DNA from: Palsa-892 sp963751615
Lineage (GTDB): Bacteria; Pseudomonadota; Alphaproteobacteria; Rhizobiales; Xanthobacteraceae
Reading direction: 5' to 3'
DNA length: 64,000 nt
Assembly: GCA_963751615.1 (NCBI GenBank)
Contig: CAVVVG010000005.1
Location: 682,001-746,000, forward strand
In this document: in pieces, positions 37,851 to 46,462 of the stretch
How positions within the stretch are numbered: the stretch's first letter is position 1
Layout: each line of letters starts with the position of its first letter
Position numbers and translations under genes: made by a program
Notes under the pieces: model-generated
Databases searched by the model: none
Seen by the model: only the letters and a program-made list of their open reading frames with translations
What the model was told of the DNA's origin: nothing

Positions 37851-37933
37851 TCGGCCATCTCCTGTATGTAGCCACGCAAATCCGGCGTCCGAGGCTATGG
37901 CCCGCGCCGCTTTACCAAACAAGGAATGCAACG

Positions 37934-38341
37934 ATGAAACCCGGCATCCACCCCGACTATCATCCGATCAAGGTGACGATGACGGACGGTACCGAATACA
38001 CGACGCGCTCCACTTGGGGCAAGGCGGGCGACAATTTGCAGCTCGATATTGACTCCAATTCGCACCCCGCCTGGACCGGCGGGCAGCAGCAGCTGCTCGA
38101 CCGCGGCGGCCGTTTAACGCGCTTCAACAAGAGATTCTCTGGCCTCATCAAAGAAGGAGACAAGGACGCAAAGATCACGACGCCAGCTGCCAAGGCGCCG
38201 CCGCCGAAGTCGACGAAACCGAAGGCGGAAAAGCCGAAGAAAGAAAAGTCCAAGAAGGAAGCGGCGGCAAAAGTCGACGCGGCCATGGCCGAAAAGCCAA
38301 AGGAAGAATCGAATAAGAAAGAAGAAACGAAAAAAAAGTAA
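37934..38341 (+). CDS. rpmE: Ribosomal protein bL31 with long basic C-terminal tail
   Basis: From the ATG at 37934 (MKPGIHPDYHPIKVTM, AAGGA before it), residues 1-72 match L31 (STWGKAGDNLQLDID, SHPAWTGGQQQLLDRGGR, RFNKRF). There is no CxxC, so it is the zinc-free form. The usual protein stops at about 75 residues; this one runs to 135, with a Lys/Ala/Pro/Glu-rich tail (KAPPPKSTKPKAEKPKKEKSK region). It ends KKEETKKK and is followed by a terminator, so the tail is a genuine part of the frame. Confidence 0.92.
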   Translation: MKPGIHPDYHPIKVTMTDGTEYTTRSTWGKAGDNLQLDIDSNSHPAWTGGQQQLLDRGGRLTRFNKRFSGLIKEGDKDAKITTPAAKAPPPKSTKPKAEKPKKEKSKKEAAAKVDAAMAEKPKEESNKKEETKKK

Positions 38342-38362
38342 CTCGCCTTTGCGCATGATTTG

Positions 38363-38393
38363 AAAAGCCCCGCGTACCATGGCGGGGTTTTTT
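38363..38393 (+). terminator. Rho-independent terminator after rpmE
   Basis: GCCCCGC (38367-38373) pairs with GCGGGG (38382-38387) across a short loop, followed by TTTTTT. 25 bases after the rpmE stop. Confidence 0.85.
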
Positions 38394-38656
38394 GTTTAGT
38401 AGCCGTCGTACCCCTACTTTTGCACCCATGCGTTCATTTTTTAAACAAAAACCTGGATTGCCGAATCAAGTTTGACGATTACGGATTGAGTCAACGCAGA
38501 GCATTATTGGCGATGCCGTAAGAGAAGATAATTCCATTCACCGCCACTATAACGACCAATGTCACCAAAATGTTGGCAGCAGCGGATGTCCCGTCTCTAC
38601 AATCGAAGACCGCTCATGATCGCTCTGTATTTGTAACACAGCGCAGCAAAAACTTT
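38394..38656. other. Intergenic region between rpmE and rcdA 3' ends, nothing recognised
   Basis: About 260 bases between convergent genes. Contains one GAGTC (GANTC) site near 38487. No gene or clear hairpin besides the rpmE terminator. Confidence 0.5.
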
Positions 38657-39187
38657 TCAGTGGTCGTTGCCGAAGGCGGCCTTCAGCAAGCCAAGCTGCT
38701 TCTCGACTGGATTCGCTGCGCTTACCAACTGATCGGCAGTTTGTATACCGCCACCATAGACCAGCATATCGAGGCGCATCACCTGATCGTACAGGCGGCG
38801 CGAGTCAGCGATCAAAGTCACGAGCTTCTTCGGCAGATGGCGGAGTGAATCCTCGTGCGGACCCTGATACGGTGAAAGCTTCACCTTCATTTTCTCTGCG
38901 CGCGCCTGGTCGAAGGTGAGCTCACCTTCGTTGACGGCGCGTTGTAGTAGCAGCCAGGACGCAAGCTGCATCAGCCGCGTCGTCAAGCGCATAGATTCGG
39001 TGGCGTAATTAAGCGCGGCCGCGCGATCAAGCGCCTTGGCTTCCTGACGGCCAGGGCCGTCGAGATAGGCCGCCGTAGACTCAACGAGCGCCATGCCGTC
39101 ACGGAACAATGCTGTGAAGGTCTGACCCGTGGCCAAACGCTTGGCCAATACGACCGGATCGGTCGAATTCGATACTACCCCGGACAT
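38657..39187 (-). CDS. rcdA: Regulator of CtrA degradation RcdA (DUF1465)
   Basis: 176 residues of the DUF1465/RcdA family: TALFRDGMALVESTAAYLDG, YATESMRLTTRLMQLASWLLLQRAV and a C-terminal helix. In Caulobacter RcdA is an adaptor that delivers the cell-cycle regulator CtrA to ClpXP. The name is by homology; function in this organism is inferred. Preceded by a hairpin-rich gap holding a candidate sRNA and CtrA-type box. Confidence 0.85.
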   Translation of the reverse strand: MSGVVSNSTDPVVLAKRLATGQTFTALFRDGMALVESTAAYLDGPGRQEAKALDRAAALNYATESMRLTTRLMQLASWLLLQRAVNEGELTFDQARAEKMKVKLSPYQGPHEDSLRHLPKKLVTLIADSRRLYDQVMRLDMLVYGGGIQTADQLVSAANPVEKQLGLLKAAFGNDH

Positions 39188-39330
39188 TACGCTACTCCGT
39201 CCCGGCCCAATTCATGCGCCAGACCTCGCATGCTTGTCAAAGCACCGTGGCGTTTGCGCGACCATACGGTAAATTATGCTAAGGAATGACATGAAAGCTA
39301 AGCGCCGCGCGCTTTGTGCCCTTCTGAGAC

Positions 39331-39358
39331 AAAAAAAGAGCTGCCCGAAGGCAGCTCT
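39331..39358 (-). terminator. Rho-independent terminator (minus strand)
   Basis: AGAGCTGCC (39337-39345) and GGCAGCTCT (39350-39358) form a nine-base-pair stem with a stable UUCG loop on the transcribed strand, followed by seven T. It ends either the DUF1192 transcript or the candidate sRNA. Confidence 0.9.
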
Positions 39359-39444
39359 GAAGGTGTTCACAGGGAGGCGTCAAACAGAGTGGACAGGAGC
39401 CACTCGCGTCCAAAGCTGGACAAAACAATAATGGGCGGGAAACC
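39331..39444 (-). ncRNA. Candidate trans-acting sRNA with CtrA-type promoter box
   Basis: On the minus strand, directly after a TTAA-N7-TTAA box, about 110 nt contain three successive perfect hairpins: GTCCA-loop-TGGAC (plus-strand 39408-39421), GAGTGG-loop-CCACTC (39387-39405) and the terminator AGAGCTGCC-TTCG-GGCAGCTCT followed by T7 (39331-39358). The second hairpin's loop contains CUCCU and the linker before the terminator contains CCUCCC, both anti-Shine-Dalgarno-like, as in known alphaproteobacterial sRNA families. The structures are read directly. That it is a separate transcript, and its function, are inference. The alternative is simply the 3' end of the DUF1192 mRNA. Confidence 0.5.
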
Positions 39445-39459
39445 TTAATAATTGGTTAA
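39445..39459. promoter_or_regulatory. CtrA-type box TTAA-N7-TTAA
   Basis: TTAA-TAATTGG-TTAA matches the CtrA recognition pattern exactly. Lies between the stop of the DUF1192 gene and the three-hairpin element, so it cannot serve DUF1192; it may drive the candidate sRNA or rcdA (258 bases further). Confidence 0.5.
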
Positions 39460-39495
39460 TTTTGGCTTTTCGACCCAAGCTGTGGGCAACCGCGC

Positions 39496-39681
39496 CTAGC
39501 GCTTGAAGAAATTGTCGGCCGCACTCTTCGATGTCTCTTTCGCCCGTACGGTCGCTTCCAAACGAGCAATTTCGTCATGTAACGCCTGAATCCGCTCTCT
39601 CAACTCGCCGACCGAAAGCGCCGATAGATCCGTCCCAATCTCATGCACGGTCTTCTTTTTGGGTTCAGCGGGTTCTTCCAT
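39496..39681 (-). CDS. DUF1192 family small protein
   Basis: 61 residues, with a central helix ALSVGELRERIQALHDEIARLE typical of DUF1192, a small alphaproteobacterial family with no established function. Divergent from the quinone oxidoreductase gene. Confidence 0.8.
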   Translation of the reverse strand: MEEPAEPKKKTVHEIGTDLSALSVGELRERIQALHDEIARLEATVRAKETSKSAADNFFKR

Positions 39682-39785
39682 GGCGCTTCGCTCGTTCAGC
39701 CAAATCTTAACGGAAATATCCCGCCGTTGTCATCGTCGAGCGGCGGTCGTAGGAAATAAGCCTTAACGCAAGTCTGGAGTTCACG

Positions 39786-40787
39786 ATGTCCATTCCCGCC
39801 CGCATGACCGTGATTGCGTTCAAATCTCCCGGCGGGCCCGAGGTCTTGGTACCGGAAGATCGCGACGTGCCAAAACCGGGCCCGACCGAACTGCTGGTCA
39901 AGGTCGCTGCCGCTGGTATCAATCGTCCCGACGTAATGCAACGCAAGGGACAATATCCGCCGCCACCAGGCGCGCCGGATTTTCCCGGCCTCGAAATCGC
40001 CGGCGAAGTTGTAATGATCGGCAAGGATGTGAAACGTTGGAAGGCCGGTGACAAGGTCACCGCGCTCGTCGCGGGCGGCGGCTACGCGGAATACTGTGTC
40101 GCCGAAGACTCCATCGCGCTGCCGATACCGAAAGGCTTCTCGATGATAGAAGCTGCAGCTATTCCTGAAACCTTCATGACCGTTTGGCACAATGTCTTTC
40201 AGCGCGGCGGTCTAAAATCCGGCGAGACGCTTTTGATTCATGGCGGATCGAGCGGGATTGGGACCACAGCCATCATGTTAGCGAAAGCGTTCGGAGCAAC
40301 TGTAATTGTAACCGCGGGCGACACTGCGAAATGCGCGGCGTGCAAAAAACTTGGCGCCGATTTCGCCATTGATTACAAGACACAGGATTTTGTTGCCGCG
40401 AGCAGGGAAGCGACGGGCGACCGCGGAGTTGATCTGATCCTTGATATGGTCGGCGGCGATTATGCCGACCGCAATCATGACGCAGCCGCCGTTGAAGGCC
40501 GCATCGTGCAGATCGCAACCCAGCACGGCTTCAAGGTGACCATCAATCTATTGAAGATCATGCAGAAGCGGCTGACGCACACCGGCTCGACGCTCCGCCC
40601 GCGTCCCGTGGCCGACAAAGCAATGATCGCGAAGGATCTCGAAGCTAGGGCTTGGCCGCTGCTCGCGAGCGGAAAGATCAAACCTGTGATCGACTCGACC
40701 TTTCCGTTAAAGTATGCCGCTAAGGCCCATGCCCGCATGGAATCGAGCGCGCATGTGGGTAAAATCGTATTGCAAGTGGACCACTGA
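39786..40787 (+). CDS. NAD(P)H-quinone oxidoreductase, zinc-free MDR family
   Basis: 333 residues, PIG3/Qor-like. GroES-like domain with AGINRPDVMQRKGQYPPPPG (the family signature) and NADPH-binding HGGSSGIGTTAIMLAKAFGA. Lacks the zinc ligands of alcohol dehydrogenases. Reduces quinones or enals; exact substrate unknown. Stands alone between DUF1192 and the GGDEF-EAL gene. Confidence 0.9.
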   Translation: MSIPARMTVIAFKSPGGPEVLVPEDRDVPKPGPTELLVKVAAAGINRPDVMQRKGQYPPPPGAPDFPGLEIAGEVVMIGKDVKRWKAGDKVTALVAGGGYAEYCVAEDSIALPIPKGFSMIEAAAIPETFMTVWHNVFQRGGLKSGETLLIHGGSSGIGTTAIMLAKAFGATVIVTAGDTAKCAACKKLGADFAIDYKTQDFVAASREATGDRGVDLILDMVGGDYADRNHDAAAVEGRIVQIATQHGFKVTINLLKIMQKRLTHTGSTLRPRPVADKAMIAKDLEARAWPLLASGKIKPVIDSTFPLKYAAKAHARMESSAHVGKIVLQVDH

Positions 40788-40853
40788 TTTTGCCTTGCCG
40801 CTGCCTTAACCTCTGTCTACGCGTGGTCGCGCCCGGCAACGAGCCCGCGGCAT

Positions 40854-43760
40854 GTGGGGATTAATTTGCGCTTTCGTTCCAGTGTCGCGTTGTTGTTGCT
40901 GACCTCCGCTATTTTCGGTGCCGGCCACGCATACGCGCTTGAGGCAGTTTCGATCCGCAAGGATGCGCCCGCGATCGATCTACTGCCCGCGACAGAGCGC
41001 TACCAAACCGACACTGATCGCGTGCAGGTTTCAACGGCACCGGGTCCCGACGGCATCGTTCGCCGCATTGAGGTCACTGCGAGCATCGTGCGCGGCTCAT
41101 CCGACTGGGCCGTATTTGCTCTTGCCAACAACACCGACGAACAGGTCGACCGGCTGATCGTCGCTCCGCACTATGTGATGGTGGGCTCCGGACTTTTCTG
41201 GCCCGATCTCGGCTCCATCCGTATCCTCAGCGTAACGCCGAGCCAGGGCTTCCGCCCGGAAAAACAACTCTCAAATGACGCTGACATTTATCTCATCACG
41301 ATCGACCCGGGCACAACCGTAACGCTCGTGGCCGAGTTAACGTCGCCGGATCTGCCTCAGTTCTATTTGTGGATTCCCGAAGCCTATAAAGGCAAGATCA
41401 ACTCTTTCACGCTTTATAATGGCATTGTCATCGGCGTTTCCGGGCTGCTCGCACTCTTCCTGACAATTCTCTTCGTCGTAAAGGGATCGATCATGTTTCC
41501 GGCAGCGGCCGCTCTGGCATGGGCTGTGCTCGGCTATATCGGGATCGATTTCGGATTCTGGAATAAGGTGTTTTCGCTTTCACCCGGTGCCGAACAATTC
41601 TGGCGCGCGTCCGGCGAGGCGATTCTTGCCGCAACGCTGATCGTATTTCTTTTCGCCTATCTCAACCTTGGTCGCTGGAATGTACGCTATTCCCATGTTG
41701 CGGCCGGCTGGCTTGTTTTTCTCGGAATTCTCATCGCGGTCGCCTTTTTCGATCCCGCCATCGCCGCGGGCATCGCGCGACTCTCGCTGCTGACCGTTTC
41801 GACCGTCGGCTTTGGCCTGATCGTTTATCTCGCGACGCACGGTTACGATCGCGCTGTCCTGTTGATTCCAACCTGGTTTCTGCTCACCGTCTGGGTACTC
41901 GCAACCGGTTTTGCGATCGCTGGTCTACTAACCAACGATTTGATTGCACCGGCCTTGCTCGGCGGTCTTGAGCTGATCGTCATGTTGATTGGCTTCACCG
42001 TCATGCAGCACGCATTCGCAGGCGTCGGCGCCGAGGGCATTGTCAACGATGTGGAGCGCCGCGCGCTTGCGCTCACTGGTGCGGGGGACATCGTGTGGGA
42101 TTGGGATGTCGGCCGTGATCTAATTTACACAAGCCCGGAAGCCGAGCAGCATTTAGGCCTCAAGCGCGGTACATTGGAAACTGCGGCCTCTGGCTGGCTC
42201 GAAATTTTGCATCCCGGTGACCGCGACCGTTTTCGTATGGCGCTCGACTCGATGCTTGAGCAACGCCGCGGCCGGATTGCACAGGAGTTCCGCCTCCGCT
42301 CCGAAAACGGCACTTATCTCTGGTTTGAGCTTCGAGCGCGTCCTGTCGTTGGCACTGATGGCGAAGTATTGCGCGTGGTCGGCACGCTGACCGACATCAC
42401 CGAACAGAAAATCGCCGAGGAACGGCTGCTGCACGATGCCGTACACGACAATCTTACTGGATTGCCGAACCGCGAACTGTTCCTCGACAGGCTGGAGACC
42501 GCGCTCAATCTTGCCGATGATCAGCGTCGACCTACCGTCATCGTAATCGACCTTGACCGCTTCAAACAAGTCAACACCAGTGTCGGCGTGACAGTAGGCG
42601 ACTCAGTTCTACTGACGATCGCGCGCCGGCTCAGCCGGCTTCTCAAACCGCAGGATACGCTCGCACGCATCGCGGGTGATCAGTTTGGCATGATCCTGCT
42701 CTCGGAAAAGGAACCTGAACGCATTACCGCTTTCGCCGACACGCTCCGCCGTAGCCTGCGAGCTCCGATCGGATTTGGAGCGCGACAGATTTTTCTTACC
42801 GCCTCCATTGGCCTCGTGCTTGCGGACGGCCAAGCGCGCCAACGCGAGGAAGTGCTGAAGGATGCGGAACTCGCGATGTACCACGCAAAACAGCAGGGCG
42901 CCGATCGCATCGAGGTCTTCAAACCGGTGATGCGTTCGCAAAAAATCAACTCGCTCACCATCGAGTCCGACCTTCGCCGCGCGCTCGAGCGCGAGGAAGT
43001 GTCCATTCTCTACCAGCCCATCATTCGTCTGGCCGACCGGACGGTGGCTGGCTTCGAGGCATTGCTACGCTGGAACCACCCCCGCCTCGGTCGTATAGGC
43101 CCGGCCGAGTTTATTCCGATTGCGGAAGAGACCGGCCTGATCGTCGATCTCGGTCACTTCGTGTTGGAACGTTCCGCGCGCCAGCTCGCGATCTGGCAGC
43201 ATGCAATGCCGAACGCGCGGGAACCCGTATTTATGAGCGTGAATGTTTCCTCGCGTCAATTGTTGCGGCACGATCTGATTCAAGACATCAAAGGTGTGCT
43301 TTCCAGAAACGCTCTCTCTTCCGGAACCTTCAAACTCGAAATTACCGAGTCGCTCGTGATGGAAAATCCAGAACTTGCAGCGCAGATGCTCGCGCGCATT
43401 CGCGAAGTCGGCGCAGGTCTCTCGCTCGACGACTTTGGCACGGGTTATTCCTCCCTCGCCTACCTTCAGCGCTTTCCATTCGACACGATAAAAATCGATC
43501 AACAATTCGTGCGCGGATCGTCGCGCGGCGGCGCTCGCCCAGTGATTTTGCGCTCGATTATCGCGCTCGCCCACGATCTCGGGATGGAAGTGGTCGCCGA
43601 AGGCGCAGAAACCGATTCTGATGCAGTCGAATTGTTCCAGCTCGGTTGCCATTTTGCGCAGGGCTACGTTTTTGGCGAGCCCATGACGCCGGAAGAAGCG
43701 CGGCAACTGATCGCGCCACTTCCGAAGGCCGAACGCAGGGCCGCCTTACGCGCGGGCTGA
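40854..43760 (+). CDS. 7TM-PAS-GGDEF-EAL c-di-GMP signalling protein
   Basis: 968 residues. A signal-like N-terminus (LLLLTSAIFGAGHAYA) and extracytoplasmic domain, then seven hydrophobic helices (about 185-385), a PAS domain (about 395-525: GAGDIVWDWDVGRDLIY, GTLTDITEQK), a GGDEF domain and an EAL domain. The GGDEF motif is AGDQF (about residue 606), so cyclase activity is unlikely. EALLRW (735-), TES and DDFGTGYSS are intact, so it probably acts as a c-di-GMP phosphodiesterase with a regulatory GGDEF. Start is GTG at 40854; a TTG at 40866 is an alternative. Confidence 0.9.
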   Translation: MGINLRFRSSVALLLLTSAIFGAGHAYALEAVSIRKDAPAIDLLPATERYQTDTDRVQVSTAPGPDGIVRRIEVTASIVRGSSDWAVFALANNTDEQVDRLIVAPHYVMVGSGLFWPDLGSIRILSVTPSQGFRPEKQLSNDADIYLITIDPGTTVTLVAELTSPDLPQFYLWIPEAYKGKINSFTLYNGIVIGVSGLLALFLTILFVVKGSIMFPAAAALAWAVLGYIGIDFGFWNKVFSLSPGAEQFWRASGEAILAATLIVFLFAYLNLGRWNVRYSHVAAGWLVFLGILIAVAFFDPAIAAGIARLSLLTVSTVGFGLIVYLATHGYDRAVLLIPTWFLLTVWVLATGFAIAGLLTNDLIAPALLGGLELIVMLIGFTVMQHAFAGVGAEGIVNDVERRALALTGAGDIVWDWDVGRDLIYTSPEAEQHLGLKRGTLETAASGWLEILHPGDRDRFRMALDSMLEQRRGRIAQEFRLRSENGTYLWFELRARPVVGTDGEVLRVVGTLTDITEQKIAEERLLHDAVHDNLTGLPNRELFLDRLETALNLADDQRRPTVIVIDLDRFKQVNTSVGVTVGDSVLLTIARRLSRLLKPQDTLARIAGDQFGMILLSEKEPERITAFADTLRRSLRAPIGFGARQIFLTASIGLVLADGQARQREEVLKDAELAMYHAKQQGADRIEVFKPVMRSQKINSLTIESDLRRALEREEVSILYQPIIRLADRTVAGFEALLRWNHPRLGRIGPAEFIPIAEETGLIVDLGHFVLERSARQLAIWQHAMPNAREPVFMSVNVSSRQLLRHDLIQDIKGVLSRNALSSGTFKLEITESLVMENPELAAQMLARIREVGAGLSLDDFGTGYSSLAYLQRFPFDTIKIDQQFVRGSSRGGARPVILRSIIALAHDLGMEVVAEGAETDSDAVELFQLGCHFAQGYVFGEPMTPEEARQLIAPLPKAERRAALRAG

Positions 43761-43764
43761 GTTT

Positions 43765-44385
43765 TTAGGCGTGTCCGGCATCAGACGAGAGCTTGGCTGG
43801 ATCGATTCCGATTTTCCTCAGCGCGGTTTCGTATATCATCTGCGGGTTCGAACCGAAAATCAGATTGGTGTCGGCGGCGCAATTAAGCCAGCCATTCGCG
43901 TGGATCTCGCTTTCCAGTTGACCGGGCGCCCACCCTGCGTAGCCCAACGCCAGTAGCGCGCTCTGCGGCCCCTGACCGCTCGCGATCGCTTTCAGGATGT
44001 CGAGCGTCGCGGTTAGGCAAATTCCCCCGTCGATAGGAAGCGTCGAATTCTCGATGAAGAAATCCGCCGAATGCAACACGAAGCCGCGCTGGGTTTCGAC
44101 CGGCCCGCCCTTCAGAACGCGCACTGACTCCGCATGATTGGGAAGCTCAATTATTTTTTCGGGGATCACGTCGAGCTGCACCAGAAGGTCATTGAATTTG
44201 ATATTCGGCGCGGGCTTGTTGATGACGATGCCCATCGCTCCCTCTGACGAATGCGCGCACATATAAATGACGGCTTTCGCAAACCGATCGTCGCGGATCG
44301 TGGGCATAGCAACGAGGATTTGACCGTCGAGATAACCGGGGGTTTTCCCCTGTCCGGCTTCGAGATTCGTATGGCCGATGCGCAT
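43765..44385 (-). CDS. YqgE/AlgH family protein (UPF0301)
   Basis: 206 residues. Core motifs ILVAMPTIRDDRFAKAVIYMCAH, GAMGIVINKP and LGYAGWAPGQLESEI define the family. Molecular function is not established; a role in alginate regulation gave the name AlgH in Pseudomonas. Divergent from the DsbD-N gene. Confidence 0.92.
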   Translation of the reverse strand: MRIGHTNLEAGQGKTPGYLDGQILVAMPTIRDDRFAKAVIYMCAHSSEGAMGIVINKPAPNIKFNDLLVQLDVIPEKIIELPNHAESVRVLKGGPVETQRGFVLHSADFFIENSTLPIDGGICLTATLDILKAIASGQGPQSALLALGYAGWAPGQLESEIHANGWLNCAADTNLIFGSNPQMIYETALRKIGIDPAKLSSDAGHA

Positions 44386-44491
44386 AACGAAAGACTAACC
44401 GGACTTTGTGGCAAAGCAAATTCGACTCAAACTCGCCACATTCACGCGAATGTGGCTTTGCATTGAACCCGCACGCGTTCTAGGAAATCCT

Positions 44492-45325
44492 ATGGTTTCA
44501 TCCCTGCGTTCTCCGTTAACGGAAGCAGTCTTGGTGGGCGTCTTCATTTGCGCACCTGGCGCACAGGCGCTCGAATCACCTTGGGTCGAGGCTAGCCACT
44601 CCCAGGTCCGGATGCTCGCCGACGGCGAGGTAGGGAAGAACGTTCGTGCGGGTATCGAGATCAATCTCGCGCCTGGCTGGAAAACCTACTGGCGCTATCC
44701 CGGCGACGCTGGCGTTCCGCCGCGCTTCGATTGGTCGGGCTCGGAAAATCTTGCCTCTGCAGAAATCCGCTGGCCCAGGCCCGAACTCTTAATCGACGAT
44801 AGCGGCGCGAAGTCGATTGGATATCACGACCATGTCGTGTTCCCGGTTTTGATTCAGGCCGCCGATCCGGCCCAGCCAGTAAAAATGAGACTGAAACTCG
44901 ATTATGCGATCTGCGAAAAGCTCTGCATACCGGCGGACGCCTTTCTGATGCTCGACGTGCCGCCACAGCTCGACGGTTTATCGGAGGCGCTCGAACAGGC
45001 GGATGCTTCCGTACCCCAACGCGTTCCGTTTGGCGAGAAAGAAGGTCTCGCAATCACCAAGGTAGAGCTCAAACGGGGTGCCAAATCGCGGGCAATCATT
45101 GAAGTGTCCGCGCCGCAAGATGTTCCGGCGCAGCTGTTCGCTGAGGGCCCCAGCGACAAGTGGGCATTTCCGCTGCCGGAGCAGATCGGCTGGAGTGGCA
45201 ACAAATTGCGCTTTGCACTCGATTTTGAAGGTGCAGCTCCACCGGGCTCGGAACCCGTGCCGCATAAATTAATTCTTACTCTTGTCGCGGGTAGTGCCAT
45301 CGAAGTGGAAGTCCCGCTAGAATGA
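44492..45325 (+). CDS. DsbD N-terminal-domain-like exported protein
   Basis: About 277 residues from the ATG at 44492 (AGGAAA before it). Signal peptide ends near GAQALES. The mature protein matches the periplasmic N-terminal domain of DsbD: NLAPGWKTYWRYPGDAG, SIGYHDHVVFPV and YAICEKLCIPADA with two cysteines that could exchange disulfides. There is no membrane or C-terminal thioredoxin domain, so it is a stand-alone module. Next to a peroxiredoxin gene, suggesting redox work, but the partner is unknown. A longer frame exists from 44408. Confidence 0.75.
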   Translation: MVSSLRSPLTEAVLVGVFICAPGAQALESPWVEASHSQVRMLADGEVGKNVRAGIEINLAPGWKTYWRYPGDAGVPPRFDWSGSENLASAEIRWPRPELLIDDSGAKSIGYHDHVVFPVLIQAADPAQPVKMRLKLDYAICEKLCIPADAFLMLDVPPQLDGLSEALEQADASVPQRVPFGEKEGLAITKVELKRGAKSRAIIEVSAPQDVPAQLFAEGPSDKWAFPLPEQIGWSGNKLRFALDFEGAAPPGSEPVPHKLILTLVAGSAIEVEVPLE

Positions 45326-45400
45326 CATCCAAAACGTAGATAAGATGCAGCGACTTCCAGAACTGTCTGGCACGGCAACAAACTTGAAGCAGCGAGAACA

Positions 45401-45889
45401 ATGACTATCAAGGTAGGCGACAAGCTGCCCGAAACGACATTTCGCGTGGTCACGGCGACTGGTCAGCAGACGCGAACTACGGCAGACATCTTCAAGGGCA
45501 AGAAAGTCGTGCTGGTCGGAATGCCGGGCGCTTTCACCCCGACCTGCCACGGCAGTCATCTTCCTGGTTTCATCGAAAAGGTCGATCTCTTCCGTGGCAA
45601 AGGTGTCGATACGATCGCGGTCACTGCCGTCAACGACCATTTCGTAATGAACGCTTGGTCCAAGGCTTCGGGTGCCGATGACAAACTGATTTTCCTTGCC
45701 GATGGCAATGGCGAATTTGCGAAAGCTATTGGCCTTGATTACGACGGCACAGAGCGTGGTATGGGCAGAATCCGCTCGCGGCGCTATTCAATGTATGTCG
45801 ACGATGGCACCGTGAAAATGCTCAACGTTGAAGAAAACGCTGGTAAAGCCGAAATTACCGGCGCCGAAAATTTGCTGAAGGCGCTGTAG
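45401..45889 (+). CDS. Peroxiredoxin, Prx5-like
   Basis: 162 residues. Active site PGAFTPTCHGSHLPGF with peroxidatic Cys49; the KGVDTIAVTAVNDHFVMNAW segment is typical of the atypical Prx5 type. No second conserved Cys is obvious, so reduction probably depends on glutathione or an external thiol. Cytosolic detoxification of hydroperoxides. Confidence 0.93.
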   Translation: MTIKVGDKLPETTFRVVTATGQQTRTTADIFKGKKVVLVGMPGAFTPTCHGSHLPGFIEKVDLFRGKGVDTIAVTAVNDHFVMNAWSKASGADDKLIFLADGNGEFAKAIGLDYDGTERGMGRIRSRRYSMYVDDGTVKMLNVEENAGKAEITGAENLLKAL

Positions 45890-45895
45890 TGCAGT

Positions 45896-46102
45896 TCATG
45901 CGATAATATCAGGAAACAACTGATCCTCTACACGGCTTAGCTGGTCGCGAATTTGCAATTTTCGCTTTTTCAGCCGCTGCACCTGCAATCGATCATAGCC
46001 GGGGGTTGCAAGCAGGGCATCGATTGCGGCATCAAGATCGCGATGTTCCTGCCGCAATCGTTCAAGTTCCTCGCGAAGCTCGCGTTCCTCTTCGTTATTC
46101 AT
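45896..46102 (-). CDS. DUF465 (YdcH) family small protein
   Basis: About 68 residues from the ATG at 46102. All helical; EEERELREELERLRQEHRDLDAAI and LKKRKLQIRDQLSRVEDQ are DUF465 features. Function unknown; a second DUF465 gene lies divergently 175 bases away. Confidence 0.8.
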   Translation of the reverse strand: MNNEEERELREELERLRQEHRDLDAAIDALLATPGYDRLQVQRLKKRKLQIRDQLSRVEDQLFPDIIA

Positions 46103-46276
46103 CGCCTTTTGCGTCAACCCCGAATGGCCCTGTCCCGCGCGTGAGTATGCCTAAAAATTTCCACACCGGTAGTGGATTTTGGCGGTGCAAAAGAAGGAAT
46201 GATCGACTTGCTTCACAATTCGTGGCATTATGCTTGTCAGTCGAGAGTTTGAACCTGAAACAGAGGGAATACGCCC

Positions 46277-46462
46277 ATGTCCATTCAGGCGGATCTAGCT
46301 CAACTCGAACAACAACACCGGGCGCTGGAGCGCGAAATTGAAGAAGCGCTTTCGCACCCGGGGTCTGATGATCTGAAACTCCGCGAAATGAAACGGCGAA
46401 AGCTGCACCTGAAAGATGAAATCGCTCGGCTAAAGGACGTGATGGCCGAAACTTTGCACTGA
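46277..46462 (+). CDS. DUF465 (YdcH) family small protein
   Basis: 61 residues: EQQHRALEREIEEALSHPG and KLREMKRRKLHLKDEIARL match DUF465. Paralogue of the divergent gene at 45896-46102; the shared gap probably holds both promoters. No function known. Confidence 0.8.
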   Translation: MSIQADLAQLEQQHRALEREIEEALSHPGSDDLKLREMKRRKLHLKDEIARLKDVMAETLH

